A stretch of DNA of 64,000 bases, taken from assembly GCA_903858085.1 (NCBI GenBank), contig CAIOHJ010000142.1, positions 1-64,000 of the forward strand, given 5' to 3'. Positions within the stretch are counted from its first letter, which is position 1. Every line of letters begins with the position of its first letter. Positions 9,131-16,674 of this stretch are shown here, piece by piece. A program made the position numbers and the translations under genes. Below the pieces are notes generated by a model that was not told where the DNA came from, searched no databases, and was given only the letters and a program-made list of their open reading frames with translations. The stretch is from an uncultured Chloroflexota bacterium. Its GTDB lineage: Bacteria; Chloroflexota; Anaerolineae; Caldilineales; Caldilineaceae.

Positions 9131-10063
9131 ATGGTCGCACAGCCTACCGCAGCAGACATACGGTCGCAGCGCCGGCAGGGTCTGTTTGGAAACACTCTCG
9201 AGGCCCGCAAACGCCGTTTTGGCCTTTTTTTTGCGCTGCCCGCCTTCCTTTTTTTTGGCATGTTTTATGTCTATCCCCTTTTCCAAACCTTCTATGTCAG
9301 CCTCTTTTCCTGGAGCCTGATCGACGAACCCAGTTTTCTCGGAACCGCCAATTATACCCGGCTGTTCGCCGATAAAGAGTTCCTCAACGCCATCTGGGTC
9401 TCCTTTTTGTACGCTTTCGGCGTCGTGATCCCGATTTGGGGAATTGCACTCGGACTGGCTCTGATTTTTAACCGTTCATTTCGTGGACGCCAGGCCTATT
9501 TGACCGTCTATTACATTCCGGCAGTCATCTCGCTGACGGTCTGGTCGCTGATCTGGCTGCTGTTGTACAACCCAAGTTTCGGCCTTTTTTCGGTGGTCAT
9601 GCGAGGGCTGGGCATCGGTGGACTTCGCATGCTGGATGACCCGTCGACTGCCATGTTGGCGCTGATCCTCCTGAGCATCTGGAAAGGCACCCCTGTCTAC
9701 ATGCTGATTTTTCTGGCCGGGCTGCGCGCCATTCCGAGCGACTACTACGAGGCAGCTGAGATCGACGGGGCACGCTCCTGGCAGAGTCTGCTGCTCATCA
9801 CACTGCCGCTGCTGCGGCCAGTCTTTCTTTACGTGATGGTGATTTCGCTGATTGAAGCGTTCAAGGTGTTTACCCCGATGTATCTGTTGACCAGCGGCGG
9901 GCCTGGTTCTGCCACCCGCGTCCTGTCGATGTTCATCTTTCAAAATGGCTTTCAATACCTCAAAATGGGCTACGCCTCAGCAGCTTCTGTGATCTTTTTG
10001 CTGATTCTGCTGCTGCTGGCTCTCTTGCAATTTCGTTTGCTGCGCTTCCAGCAGGTGGACTGA
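9131..10063 (+). CDS. Sugar ABC transporter permease (MalF/UgpA type)
   Basis: 310 residues with six predicted membrane helices. The cytoplasmic coupling loop is the classical EAA motif (YYEAAEIDGARSWQ...ITLPLLRP), which contacts the ATPase. ATG 9131 has AAAAGGA just upstream; the frame extends 16 codons further without a signal. The N-terminal about 35 residues are hydrophilic and basic, typical of MalF/UgpA-like subunits. It forms the channel with the next gene product. No ATPase gene accompanies them, so a shared MsiK/UgpC-type ATPase elsewhere is likely. Confidence 0.92.
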   Translation: MVAQPTAADIRSQRRQGLFGNTLEARKRRFGLFFALPAFLFFGMFYVYPLFQTFYVSLFSWSLIDEPSFLGTANYTRLFADKEFLNAIWVSFLYAFGVVIPIWGIALGLALIFNRSFRGRQAYLTVYYIPAVISLTVWSLIWLLLYNPSFGLFSVVMRGLGIGGLRMLDDPSTAMLALILLSIWKGTPVYMLIFLAGLRAIPSDYYEAAEIDGARSWQSLLLITLPLLRPVFLYVMVISLIEAFKVFTPMYLLTSGGPGSATRVLSMFIFQNGFQYLKMGYASAASVIFLLILLLLALLQFRLLRFQQVD

Positions 10064-10101
10064 CCCCCTGCCGGCACTCTCTCTTTTGGAAGGAAAACCT
10101 G

Positions 10102-10938
10102 ATGTCGAAGAATCGGATCTTCCGCACCCTCACTTCTCTGCTGGGCCAGATGGGTCTGCTGGCAGGAGCCTTGCTCATCAGCGCTCCCAGCCTCTACATG
10201 CTCTCGGCGTCTTTTATGAACAGCAATGAAATTTTTTCAACACGCCTGCAGCTGCTGCCGGAAGCACTGAACTGGTCCAACTACCTGGAGGTCTTTGCCC
10301 GCTTCAATTTTTGGCTCTATCTGAACAACAGCCTTTGGGTGACAGGCGCCGTTGTCCTGCTCAATCTGCTCTTCACGCCGATGGTGGGCTACAGCCTGGC
10401 CAAATTCAACTATCCAGGAAAAAATGTTCTGTTGCTTTTTATTCTGGCCACTGTGATGGTCCCCTTCACCGCGATCCTGATTCCACTCTTTTTGATTGTG
10501 CGCAATCTGGGCTGGATCAACAGCTACCCAGGGCTGGTGATGCCGTTTGCGATGTCCGCCTTCGGCGTCTTTCTGATGCGTCAGTTTATGCTGAGTGTGC
10601 CGGACGATTATATCGATGCCGGGCGCATCGACGGGGCCAGCGAGGGACGGATCTACTTCCAGATCGTTCTCCCGCTGATCCAGCCCGCGTTGATCACCTT
10701 GGCGATCGTCGTCTTTGTGGCGAACTGGGATGAATTTTTATGGATGCTGGTGGTGACGACCGGGGATGCGCTGCGGACACTGCCGGTAGGGCTGGCAAAA
10801 TTTCGTGAACAGTACCAGACCCGTTTTGAGTTGATGATGGCGGGCTCTGTGGTGGCGGCAGCGCCGGTGGTGCTGCTTTTTTTGGCATTACAACGCCGCT
10901 TTTTGCAAGGAATCGCTGGCTTGTCTGGCCTGAAATAA
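10102..10938 (+). CDS. Sugar ABC transporter permease (MalG/UgpE type)
   Basis: 278 residues, six membrane helices, second permease of the pair. The EAA loop reads DDYIDAGRIDGASEGR...IVLPLIQP, where the usual Glu-Ala-Ala is replaced by Ile-Asp-Ala, a common tolerance in this family. GGAAGGAAAA upstream of the ATG supports the start. It lies 38 bases after the first permease and is the last gene of the operon, followed by a hairpin. Confidence 0.92.
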   Translation: MSKNRIFRTLTSLLGQMGLLAGALLISAPSLYMLSASFMNSNEIFSTRLQLLPEALNWSNYLEVFARFNFWLYLNNSLWVTGAVVLLNLLFTPMVGYSLAKFNYPGKNVLLLFILATVMVPFTAILIPLFLIVRNLGWINSYPGLVMPFAMSAFGVFLMRQFMLSVPDDYIDAGRIDGASEGRIYFQIVLPLIQPALITLAIVVFVANWDEFLWMLVVTTGDALRTLPVGLAKFREQYQTRFELMMAGSVVAAAPVVLLFLALQRRFLQGIAGLSGLK

Positions 10939-10945
10939 GATCAGT

Positions 10946-10977
10946 GCGCTGAGGCCAAACGGGTTCCGCCTCAGCGC
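10946..10977. terminator. Hairpin between convergent permease and efp genes
   Basis: Perfect 10-base stem (10946-10955 with 10968-10977), 12-base loop, and no clear T run on either strand. Placement between convergent genes suggests a shared terminator. Confidence 0.5.
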
Positions 10978-10992
10978 AGCCAGCGCTCGCGC

Positions 10993-11553
10993 TCAAGCCC
11001 GCTCGACGTACTCGCCCGAGCGGGTGTCGATCTTGATTTTGTCCCCTTCTTTGATGAAATCAGGCACCTGAAGTTCCGCTCCTGTCTCCACCGTTACCTT
11101 TTTCATGACACGGCCCGAAGTATCCCCGCGCAAAGCCACTGCCGCCTTCACAACTTCCAGGATGACAAAGTTGGGAATCTCCACAGAGAGAACCTGGCCA
11201 TTTTCTTGCAGCAGCAGCGTGACCATCTGGTTTTCTTTCATCCAGATCAAGGTGTCCTCAAAATCTTCCCTGGGAAGCGCGATCTGGTCGAATGTCTCGT
11301 TGTCCATGAAATGATAGGCGGTGCCGTCGTCGTAAAGATACTGAGCATCGCGCGTCTGCGTGGTCACTACATCGATCTCTGCGCCGGCCCGCACACGGTC
11401 TTCGATCGTTTTGCCAGTCTCAAAATTTTTGAGTTTCATCCGCACCATCGCACGCCAGTTGCCAGGTGCAATGTGCTGGTATTCGACGACACGATGAATC
11501 ATGCCGTTGTACCGAATCAACATCCCTTTGCGCAGATCAGAAGTGGTCGCCAT
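10993..11553 (-). CDS. efp: Elongation factor P
   Basis: 186 residues. EF-P binds ribosomes stalled on proline stretches and promotes peptide bond formation. The KOW-like N-terminal domain, the OB domain and the C-terminal segment GRVMKKVTVETGAELQVPDFI are all present at full family length. The start is at MATTSDLRKG; a longer frame adds ten unlikely residues. The tip of the loop that reaches the peptidyl-transferase centre reads APGNWRAM, with Asn32 where many bacteria carry a modified Lys or Arg. It would therefore work unmodified or by another modification. Confidence 0.96.
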   Translation of the reverse strand: MATTSDLRKGMLIRYNGMIHRVVEYQHIAPGNWRAMVRMKLKNFETGKTIEDRVRAGAEIDVVTTQTRDAQYLYDDGTAYHFMDNETFDQIALPREDFEDTLIWMKENQMVTLLLQENGQVLSVEIPNFVILEVVKAAVALRGDTSGRVMKKVTVETGAELQVPDFIKEGDKIKIDTRSGEYVERA

Positions 11554-11633
11554 AATTTTTGCCCCGTATTTGCAGCTACACAACCTTTGCTGCCAAAATT
11601 AACAGCCCAAGGTCAGATAATCATCTGCCATCT

Positions 11634-11661
11634 ATTATACCTGCCGACTCCGCTGGGTAAA
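11634..11661 (-). promoter_or_regulatory. Probable efp promoter
   Basis: On the minus strand a perfect TATAAT (11639-11634) is preceded by a weak TTTACC (11661-11656) at 16 bases, giving a leader of about 75 bases to efp. Confidence 0.5.
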
Positions 11662-11723
11662 AGCTGTCAGCTGCCAAAAACAGCAAAAATCTTTCGGCTG
11701 AATCCAGGATTGTTAGGCGAGTT

Positions 11724-11732
11724 TGGTATAAT
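11724..11732 (+). promoter_or_regulatory. Extended -10 promoter of pentapeptide/VTC operon
   Basis: TGGTATAAT is a perfect extended -10 (TGn plus TATAAT at 11727-11732). Transcription should begin near 11739-11740, only about 3 bases before ATG 11743, so the message is predicted to be leaderless or nearly so. No ribosome binding site is present. Confidence 0.7.
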
Positions 11733-11742
11733 CAAAGTCAGT

Positions 11743-12399
11743 ATGGGTAAAATTTCATTTTCAGCATCCGTCGCAGCAGTTTTTGTGGGTGTTCCCGTGC
11801 TGATCGGGCTGGCATGGCGCTATTACCCCGCAGCCCCACTGGCCACCATTGCCTGCCAGCCAGCCTGTGCCCAAGCAGACCTCCAGGGCCACAATCTGGC
11901 TGGGAGCCATCTGAACCGGGTAAATCTGACGATGGCGAATCTGAATCGTGCCAACCTGAGCAATGCCAATCTGTTGATGTCCTCGCTGCCTGAAGCAACG
12001 CTGCGCGACGCCGATCTGCGCAGCGCCGATCTCTCCAATGCCATCTTGGATCGAGCCGATCTGCGCTATGCCCGGTTGGGCAACGCGACGCTGCGCAGCG
12101 CTGCCCTGCGTGAGGCTGACCTGCGTGACGCCGATCTGACTGCAGCCGATCTGCGTGCAGCCAACCTGAGCTACGCCCAGTTGGAACGAGCCATTTTGGT
12201 CGATGCTGCACTGACAAACACCGATCTCTCCTACGCCAACCTGCGCCGTGCAGTGTTGCAAGGCGCCAATTTGCGTGGGGCTGTGTTGCGCCATGCCGAT
12301 CTGCGCGGCGCAGATCTGACCGGCGCAGATCTGACCGGCACCGATCTGATCGGCGCCCGCTTGCCGCCTGAATTTTACCAATACGACACAGGTCCATAA
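11743..12399 (+). CDS. Membrane-anchored pentapeptide-repeat protein
   Basis: 218 residues. An N-terminal hydrophobic segment (about residues 5-25) forms a signal anchor, then a short linker with two Cys, then about 30 pentapeptide repeats of the A(D/N)Lxx type (residues about 46-205), which fold as a right-handed four-sided beta-helix. No enzymatic motif is visible; such proteins act as scaffolds or, in some cases, DNA-mimics. It is the first gene of an operon; its TAA overlaps the ATG of the VTC gene by one base. That context suggests a structural partner for the polyphosphate/cell-surface functions downstream. Function not known. Confidence 0.9.
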   Translation: MGKISFSASVAAVFVGVPVLIGLAWRYYPAAPLATIACQPACAQADLQGHNLAGSHLNRVNLTMANLNRANLSNANLLMSSLPEATLRDADLRSADLSNAILDRADLRYARLGNATLRSAALREADLRDADLTAADLRAANLSYAQLERAILVDAALTNTDLSYANLRRAVLQGANLRGAVLRHADLRGADLTGADLTGTDLIGARLPPEFYQYDTGP

Positions 12400-13199
12400 T
12401 GATCGAGACGGCCAACCCAGTGATCGCTCAGATCGAGACAATGTCGCCGATCTGGCTGAACGAAATCAAAACCCTCGCCTTGCTGGATCGGCTGGACATC
12501 AAATTTTTCTTGCCTGAGGAGCAACTTGCCCAGATCCTTCGACAGATTCAGAGCCGCTATCGGGTCCTCGAAGTCAACGGTGTGCGCGCCGGCCGCTACC
12601 GCACCACCTATTTCGACACGCCAGATTTCAAGATGTTCGCCGCACACCACAGCGGCCAACGGGATCGCTACAAGGTGCGCTGGCGCTGGTATATCGACAG
12701 CAAACTTGTCTATCTCGAGGTCAAAAAAAAGAACAACCGCGAGCGGACTGTCAAAACGCGCACGGTGCTGCCCGCCCCGCCGGAGACCCTGTTGGATGTA
12801 GGGAGGGAGTGGCTGCCCCCTGGCTTCCCAATAGACCCAGCCGAACTGCAGCCCGTCGTCTGGAACAGCTTTCAGCGGATCACGCTGGCTGACTCCGAAC
12901 GTCAGGAGCGGGTCACGATCGATGTCGATCTCCAGTTTGGCCAAGGAGGACGCCGCTTTGCATTGGCAGGGCTGGCGATTGTAGAAATCAAACAGCGCAA
13001 ATTTTCGCTCAGCTCACCGATCGCACAAGAGCTGCATCGCCTGCACGTTCTTCCAGCCCATATCAGCAAATATTGCGTTTCAATCGCCACCCTCTACCCA
13101 GAGTTGAAACACAATCGATTCAAGCCTCTGTTGCGCCGGCTCAGCACCCTCTGTGAACGGTTTTGTGGAGAAATTGGAGCGGAGAAATTTGAGCCATGA
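12399..13199 (+). CDS. VTC-domain protein (polyphosphate polymerase-like)
   Basis: 266 residues. The VTC domain is a triphosphate-tunnel fold that in yeast Vtc4 makes polyphosphate from ATP. Typical charged tunnel strands are visible: LDRLDIKFFLPEEQL, YRTTYFDTPDF, RDRYKVRWRWY, LVYLEVKKKNNRERTVKTR and, near the end, LAIVEIKQRKF followed by HISKYCVS. The start ATG overlaps the previous stop and the stop overlaps the next ATG, so translation is coupled on both sides. The standard bacterial neighbour DUF4956 follows. Activity is inferred from family. Confidence 0.88.
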   Translation: MIETANPVIAQIETMSPIWLNEIKTLALLDRLDIKFFLPEEQLAQILRQIQSRYRVLEVNGVRAGRYRTTYFDTPDFKMFAAHHSGQRDRYKVRWRWYIDSKLVYLEVKKKNNRERTVKTRTVLPAPPETLLDVGREWLPPGFPIDPAELQPVVWNSFQRITLADSERQERVTIDVDLQFGQGGRRFALAGLAIVEIKQRKFSLSSPIAQELHRLHVLPAHISKYCVSIATLYPELKHNRFKPLLRRLSTLCERFCGEIGAEKFEP

Positions 13200-13777
13200 A
13201 TCTGTTTGTCGAAATCCTTCCCGGGCTTGCTCTCACGCTGGCAACTGGTCTGATCATCTTTGGGCTCGGTTATTCGGCCGCGCGCCACAGCCGCCCTGAA
13301 TACTTCTTCACCTTCCTGACCTTCAGCATCATGGCCTTTTTGATCACCAGTCTGCTGCGCGATGTGCAGCTCACGCTGGGCTTCAGTTTCGGCCTGCTGG
13401 CTGTCTTCACCATCATGCGTTTCCGCTCGACAGATATTCAAGTGCGCGAGATGACCTATCTCTATCTGTCGATCATGCTCCCCTTCGCCAACGCGCTTTT
13501 CGTCGCAACCCGGATCGGTTTTTCCGATGTGCTGTCCATCAACGCCGGGCTGGCCATCTTTGTGGTTCTGGTGGACCGTCTGCTGCTTTGGCGTTTTGGT
13601 ACCTCACAGCTCATCTACTACGAGAAGATCGAGCTGATTCAGAGCCGCAACGAGAGTCTCTTGCTCGCTGATTTGAACCAGCGCACCGGGCGCCGTGTGC
13701 GTCGTTACATCGTCGAAGAGATCGACTTTTTGCGGGATACTGCCACCCTGACCGTCTATTTCGACGAAAAAGAGTAA
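13196..13777 (+). CDS. DUF4956 family membrane protein
   Basis: 193 residues with four predicted membrane helices in the first about 135 residues and a soluble C-terminal region (about 140-193) rich in charged residues. The segment MRFRSTDIQVREMTYLYLSI is typical of the DUF4956 family. It overlaps the VTC gene by ATGA. DUF4956 proteins regularly neighbour VTC-domain proteins in bacteria, so it may move or organise polyphosphate at the membrane, but no function is established. Confidence 0.88.
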   Translation: MNLFVEILPGLALTLATGLIIFGLGYSAARHSRPEYFFTFLTFSIMAFLITSLLRDVQLTLGFSFGLLAVFTIMRFRSTDIQVREMTYLYLSIMLPFANALFVATRIGFSDVLSINAGLAIFVVLVDRLLLWRFGTSQLIYYEKIELIQSRNESLLLADLNQRTGRRVRRYIVEEIDFLRDTATLTVYFDEKE

Positions 13778-13821
13778 TTTCCCAGCCGGGGAAATGAACC
13801 ATTCGATGAGGAGAGAAGCTT

Positions 13822-14964
13822 GTGCTGTCTTTGTACCGTCTGCCTGCCCTGCTGTTGTCCAGCCTGTTTGCGCTGTGGGCTGCTGTGGCCAGCAGTGTAG
13901 GGGCTGACCCGAACGTGCTTCCAGCAGCTGCCCGTGTCGACAGCCTGATGGTCATCAACGAAATTTTGGCCCACACCGACCCACCCTATGTCGATTCTGT
14001 GGAGTTGTACAACGGCAACAGGACGGCCGTGGATATTTCTGGCTGGCTGCTCACTGACAAGCCGAGTCGCCCACTGGTGGAGTGGGTGCGCATCCCCGAT
14101 GGCACCTGGATCGGTGGCGAAGGTTACTATGTGGTGTCCGACCAAAAACCGGTCAAATGGTCCTTTGGTCTGGGCGAAGGCGGTGACAGCATCTATCTGT
14201 ACCGCCTGGAGGGAGGAAAGGCGCTGCTGGTCGATGCAGCGACCTTTGGGGCTTCTCCTCGACCAAAATCTTTTATTCGGTATGTCGACTCCATTGAACG
14301 TGTCCATTACACCTTGCAAGAAGGATTGCCTACCCTCACAGCCCCCAATTGTGCGCCGTTGATCGGGGAGGTTGTTCTGGAAGAGCTGATGGTCGACCCA
14401 GCAGCAGCCAGCGGCGAATATGTGGTGGTTGCCAATCGCACCGCCGCAGCAGTGCCGCTCTTTGACCCGGCTCAACCTGCCAATACCTGGAAGCTGCTCG
14501 GCCAAAACGGCAGCGGGGAAGAGAACGAGATGTTTGTCTTTCCACAAAATATCACACTGGAGCCCGGTGAACGGGTGATTTTGAGCGAACAGACGCCCGC
14601 TCAGTTTCGCCAAAGCTACCCGATCCCTTCCTCTGTGCGTGTCCTGGGCCCTCTGAACAGCGGCATGAGCAAAGAAGGAGAGCGGGTGACATTGGCCAGA
14701 CCGCTCGAGCCAGAACTGGACGGCACTGTTTTTTATGCAGCTATCGACGTGGTGACGTACCGTGGCACTTCGCCCTGGCCAGATGTCGCCGAAAATGGCC
14801 AGGCTTTGGGGCGCATCCGGCTCGACCAGTTTGCTGATGACCCCGTCAACTGGTTGGCAGTGTCGCCGCTGCAGAGTCTGTCGGAGCCCCCAAGCTACAG
14901 GGCTGTCGACTCTTCCAGAAATTATCTGCCTTTGATCTATCTTCCAGCGTACGGCTGCTGGTGA
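13822..14964 (+). CDS. Secreted lamin-tail-domain protein
   Basis: 380 residues, GTG start preceded by GAGGAGAG. A signal peptide (LLLSSLFALWAAVASSVGA) is followed by two lamin-tail (LTD) beta-sandwich domains: about residues 35-140 (LMVINEILAH...VDSVELYN...GYYVVSD) and about 175-300 (LEELMVDPAAASGEYVVV...GERVILSE). Bacterial LTD proteins are extracellular and often encoded near VTC/CotH genes. It ends the pentapeptide/VTC/DUF4956 operon, 44 bases after DUF4956. No CotH kinase gene is present here. Its binding partner is unknown. Confidence 0.85.
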   Translation: MLSLYRLPALLLSSLFALWAAVASSVGADPNVLPAAARVDSLMVINEILAHTDPPYVDSVELYNGNRTAVDISGWLLTDKPSRPLVEWVRIPDGTWIGGEGYYVVSDQKPVKWSFGLGEGGDSIYLYRLEGGKALLVDAATFGASPRPKSFIRYVDSIERVHYTLQEGLPTLTAPNCAPLIGEVVLEELMVDPAAASGEYVVVANRTAAAVPLFDPAQPANTWKLLGQNGSGEENEMFVFPQNITLEPGERVILSEQTPAQFRQSYPIPSSVRVLGPLNSGMSKEGERVTLARPLEPELDGTVFYAAIDVVTYRGTSPWPDVAENGQALGRIRLDQFADDPVNWLAVSPLQSLSEPPSYRAVDSSRNYLPLIYLPAYGCW

Positions 14965-14971
14965 ATGTGGA

Positions 14972-15018
14972 GTGAAAAAGCAAAGCGCCGGGCAAAGCCC
15001 GGCGCTTTGCTTTTTCAC
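14972..15018. terminator. Bidirectional terminator between lamin-tail and htrA genes
   Basis: A perfect 22-base stem (14972-14993 with 14997-15018) with 3-base loop; the outer arms contain an A5/T5 run, so it can end transcription from both sides. The protease stop codon directly abuts it. Confidence 0.92.
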
Positions 15019-16524
15019 CTACTGGATCGTCACATCCAGGACAGTTCCATCCAACGCTGAGACCACAACGGTGGCAGTCTGGGTCTCGGTATTGAGTTCG
15101 ACAACCCAGACATCCTGCCCGTCTACTTCGTCTGGGGTAGCCACCTTTTCAGTGATCGCACCATCAAGCTGGCTGCGCACTTCCTGTTCCGCAATTGCGA
15201 TGGCAGCCCGAGCGTTGAGTTGGCCCTGCGGCTCTGCTGGTGCTGCCGCAGCCTGCCCGTTGGGGCGTTCGCCCAAGATCACGTCTATCTGAATCTCTTC
15301 GCCGTCGCGGAGGACGGTCAGCGTCACCCTCTGTCCTGGTTCGGCTTTGGTGACCAGGTAGGAGACCAGATCCTCGAATCGCACGACAGGCGCATCGTCG
15401 ATCGCAGTGACGATGTCGCCCCCTGCACGCAGGGTGCTGCCTTCCGGCGCATTGGCGGCAGCACGGTTGCCGCCGCGCAACCCAGCCTCTGCCGAAGGGC
15501 CGTTCGGGGTAACGCCGGCCACATAGACCCCCAGCGTGTTGTCGGGCAGCTCGAGCGCTTCTGCCAGTTGAGCAGAGATGCTGCTCCCCTCCAGGCCCAG
15601 GAAGGCGTAGGCATGTACACCTGTTTCGATCAGGTCTGGCACAATGCGCCGGACAATCGAGACCGGGATGACAAACCCGACGCCGGAATTCTGGCGGGTT
15701 TCAGATTCGATGGCAAAGTTCACCCCGACCACCTCGCCAGCCAGGTTGAGCAGTGGCCCCCCGGAGTTGCCAGGGTTGATCGCTGCGTCGGTCTGGATCA
15801 CATCGGGCAGGGTGTAACGGTTTTCGCCGAAAGAACCGACCGGAAAACCACGTCCCAAAGCGCTGACGATGCCGGTGGTCATCGTGCCTTGCAGCCCAAA
15901 CGGGTTGCCGATCGCGATCACGGTGTGGCCTACTTTGAGTTCATTGTCGCTCGCCAGCCGCAATGGCTGCCAGACGATCCCCTCTGGAGGGGTTACCCGG
16001 ATTACAGCCAGGTCAGCCTGTGGGTCGGTCGCCACCACCTCCGCACGCGCCCACATGCCGTTGTTGAAAACGACGGTGACTCGCTGGGCATCCTCCACCA
16101 CATGGTTGTTGGTCACAATGTGGCCAGCATCATCATAGATAAATCCTGAACCCTGCCCCTGTTGCAGGGGCAGGTCCCCCTCGGGCAGTTCAAACCCGGG
16201 AATTTGTGGCAACATGCCGACCGACGCTGCTCGTTCCACCTGGATGTTGACAACAGACGGCGCCACTGCGTCGTAGAGCTCTGCCAAGGCATCCTGGTCA
16301 CCTGCCAGGCTGGAATTGTTCTGCAGCAGGGGCGGGTCGTTCGACTGCTGCAGACTGGCTGCTGTGGCAGATCCCCACAACAGAGGAGCTGCCAGAGCCC
16401 CACCCAACAAGGCGCCAGCCAGGGCTAGCACGGCAGCCCCCACCAAGGGGCGTCGGACGCGCTTCTTGCCCAAAAACGAGTGCGTTGTTTGTTTTGTCAA
16501 GGGATCATGGTTGGGCTCGTACAT
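15019..16524 (-). CDS. HtrA/DegP-type membrane-anchored serine protease with PDZ and PepSY-like end
   Basis: 501 residues. Basic N-terminus, one membrane anchor (about 28-50), trypsin-like domain with catalytic His141 (TNNHVV), Asp171 (ADLAVI) and Ser254 (GNSGGPL), then a PDZ domain (about 305-410; PSAEAGLRGG, AGGDIVTAIDD), and a C-terminal PepSY-like segment (about 430-501; LNARAAIAIAEQEV...VWVVELNTETQTATVVV). It degrades or refolds misfolded envelope proteins on the outer side of the membrane. I place the start at 16524, where GGAG lies 9 bases upstream; an in-frame ATG five codons earlier has none. The PepSY-like tail is unusual for HtrA and may inhibit or regulate it. Confidence 0.92.
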   Translation of the reverse strand: MYEPNHDPLTKQTTHSFLGKKRVRRPLVGAAVLALAGALLGGALAAPLLWGSATAASLQQSNDPPLLQNNSSLAGDQDALAELYDAVAPSVVNIQVERAASVGMLPQIPGFELPEGDLPLQQGQGSGFIYDDAGHIVTNNHVVEDAQRVTVVFNNGMWARAEVVATDPQADLAVIRVTPPEGIVWQPLRLASDNELKVGHTVIAIGNPFGLQGTMTTGIVSALGRGFPVGSFGENRYTLPDVIQTDAAINPGNSGGPLLNLAGEVVGVNFAIESETRQNSGVGFVIPVSIVRRIVPDLIETGVHAYAFLGLEGSSISAQLAEALELPDNTLGVYVAGVTPNGPSAEAGLRGGNRAAANAPEGSTLRAGGDIVTAIDDAPVVRFEDLVSYLVTKAEPGQRVTLTVLRDGEEIQIDVILGERPNGQAAAAPAEPQGQLNARAAIAIAEQEVRSQLDGAITEKVATPDEVDGQDVWVVELNTETQTATVVVSALDGTVLDVTIQ

Positions 16525-16538
16525 AGAAATCTTCTCCA

Positions 16539-16566
16539 TTCTGTCAGTTCGTCCGTTCTGTCAGTT
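16539..16566 (-). repeat. Direct repeat upstream of htrA
   Basis: Two identical 11-base copies (minus-strand AACTGACAGAA at 16549-16539 and 16566-16556), 17 bases apart. A TAGAAT -10-like box lies upstream on the same strand at 16614-16609, so the repeats would lie in the transcribed leader. They could bind a regulator. Confidence 0.5.
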
Positions 16567-16674
16567 AGATGATTCAGTTGAGAAGCGATTGCCGCTCCAC
16601 TGACTTTTATTCTACGCATCTGGATGAGGCACAGATGAAATGGGCGTAAAAAATTTGTAAAAGGTCCCCCTTGC

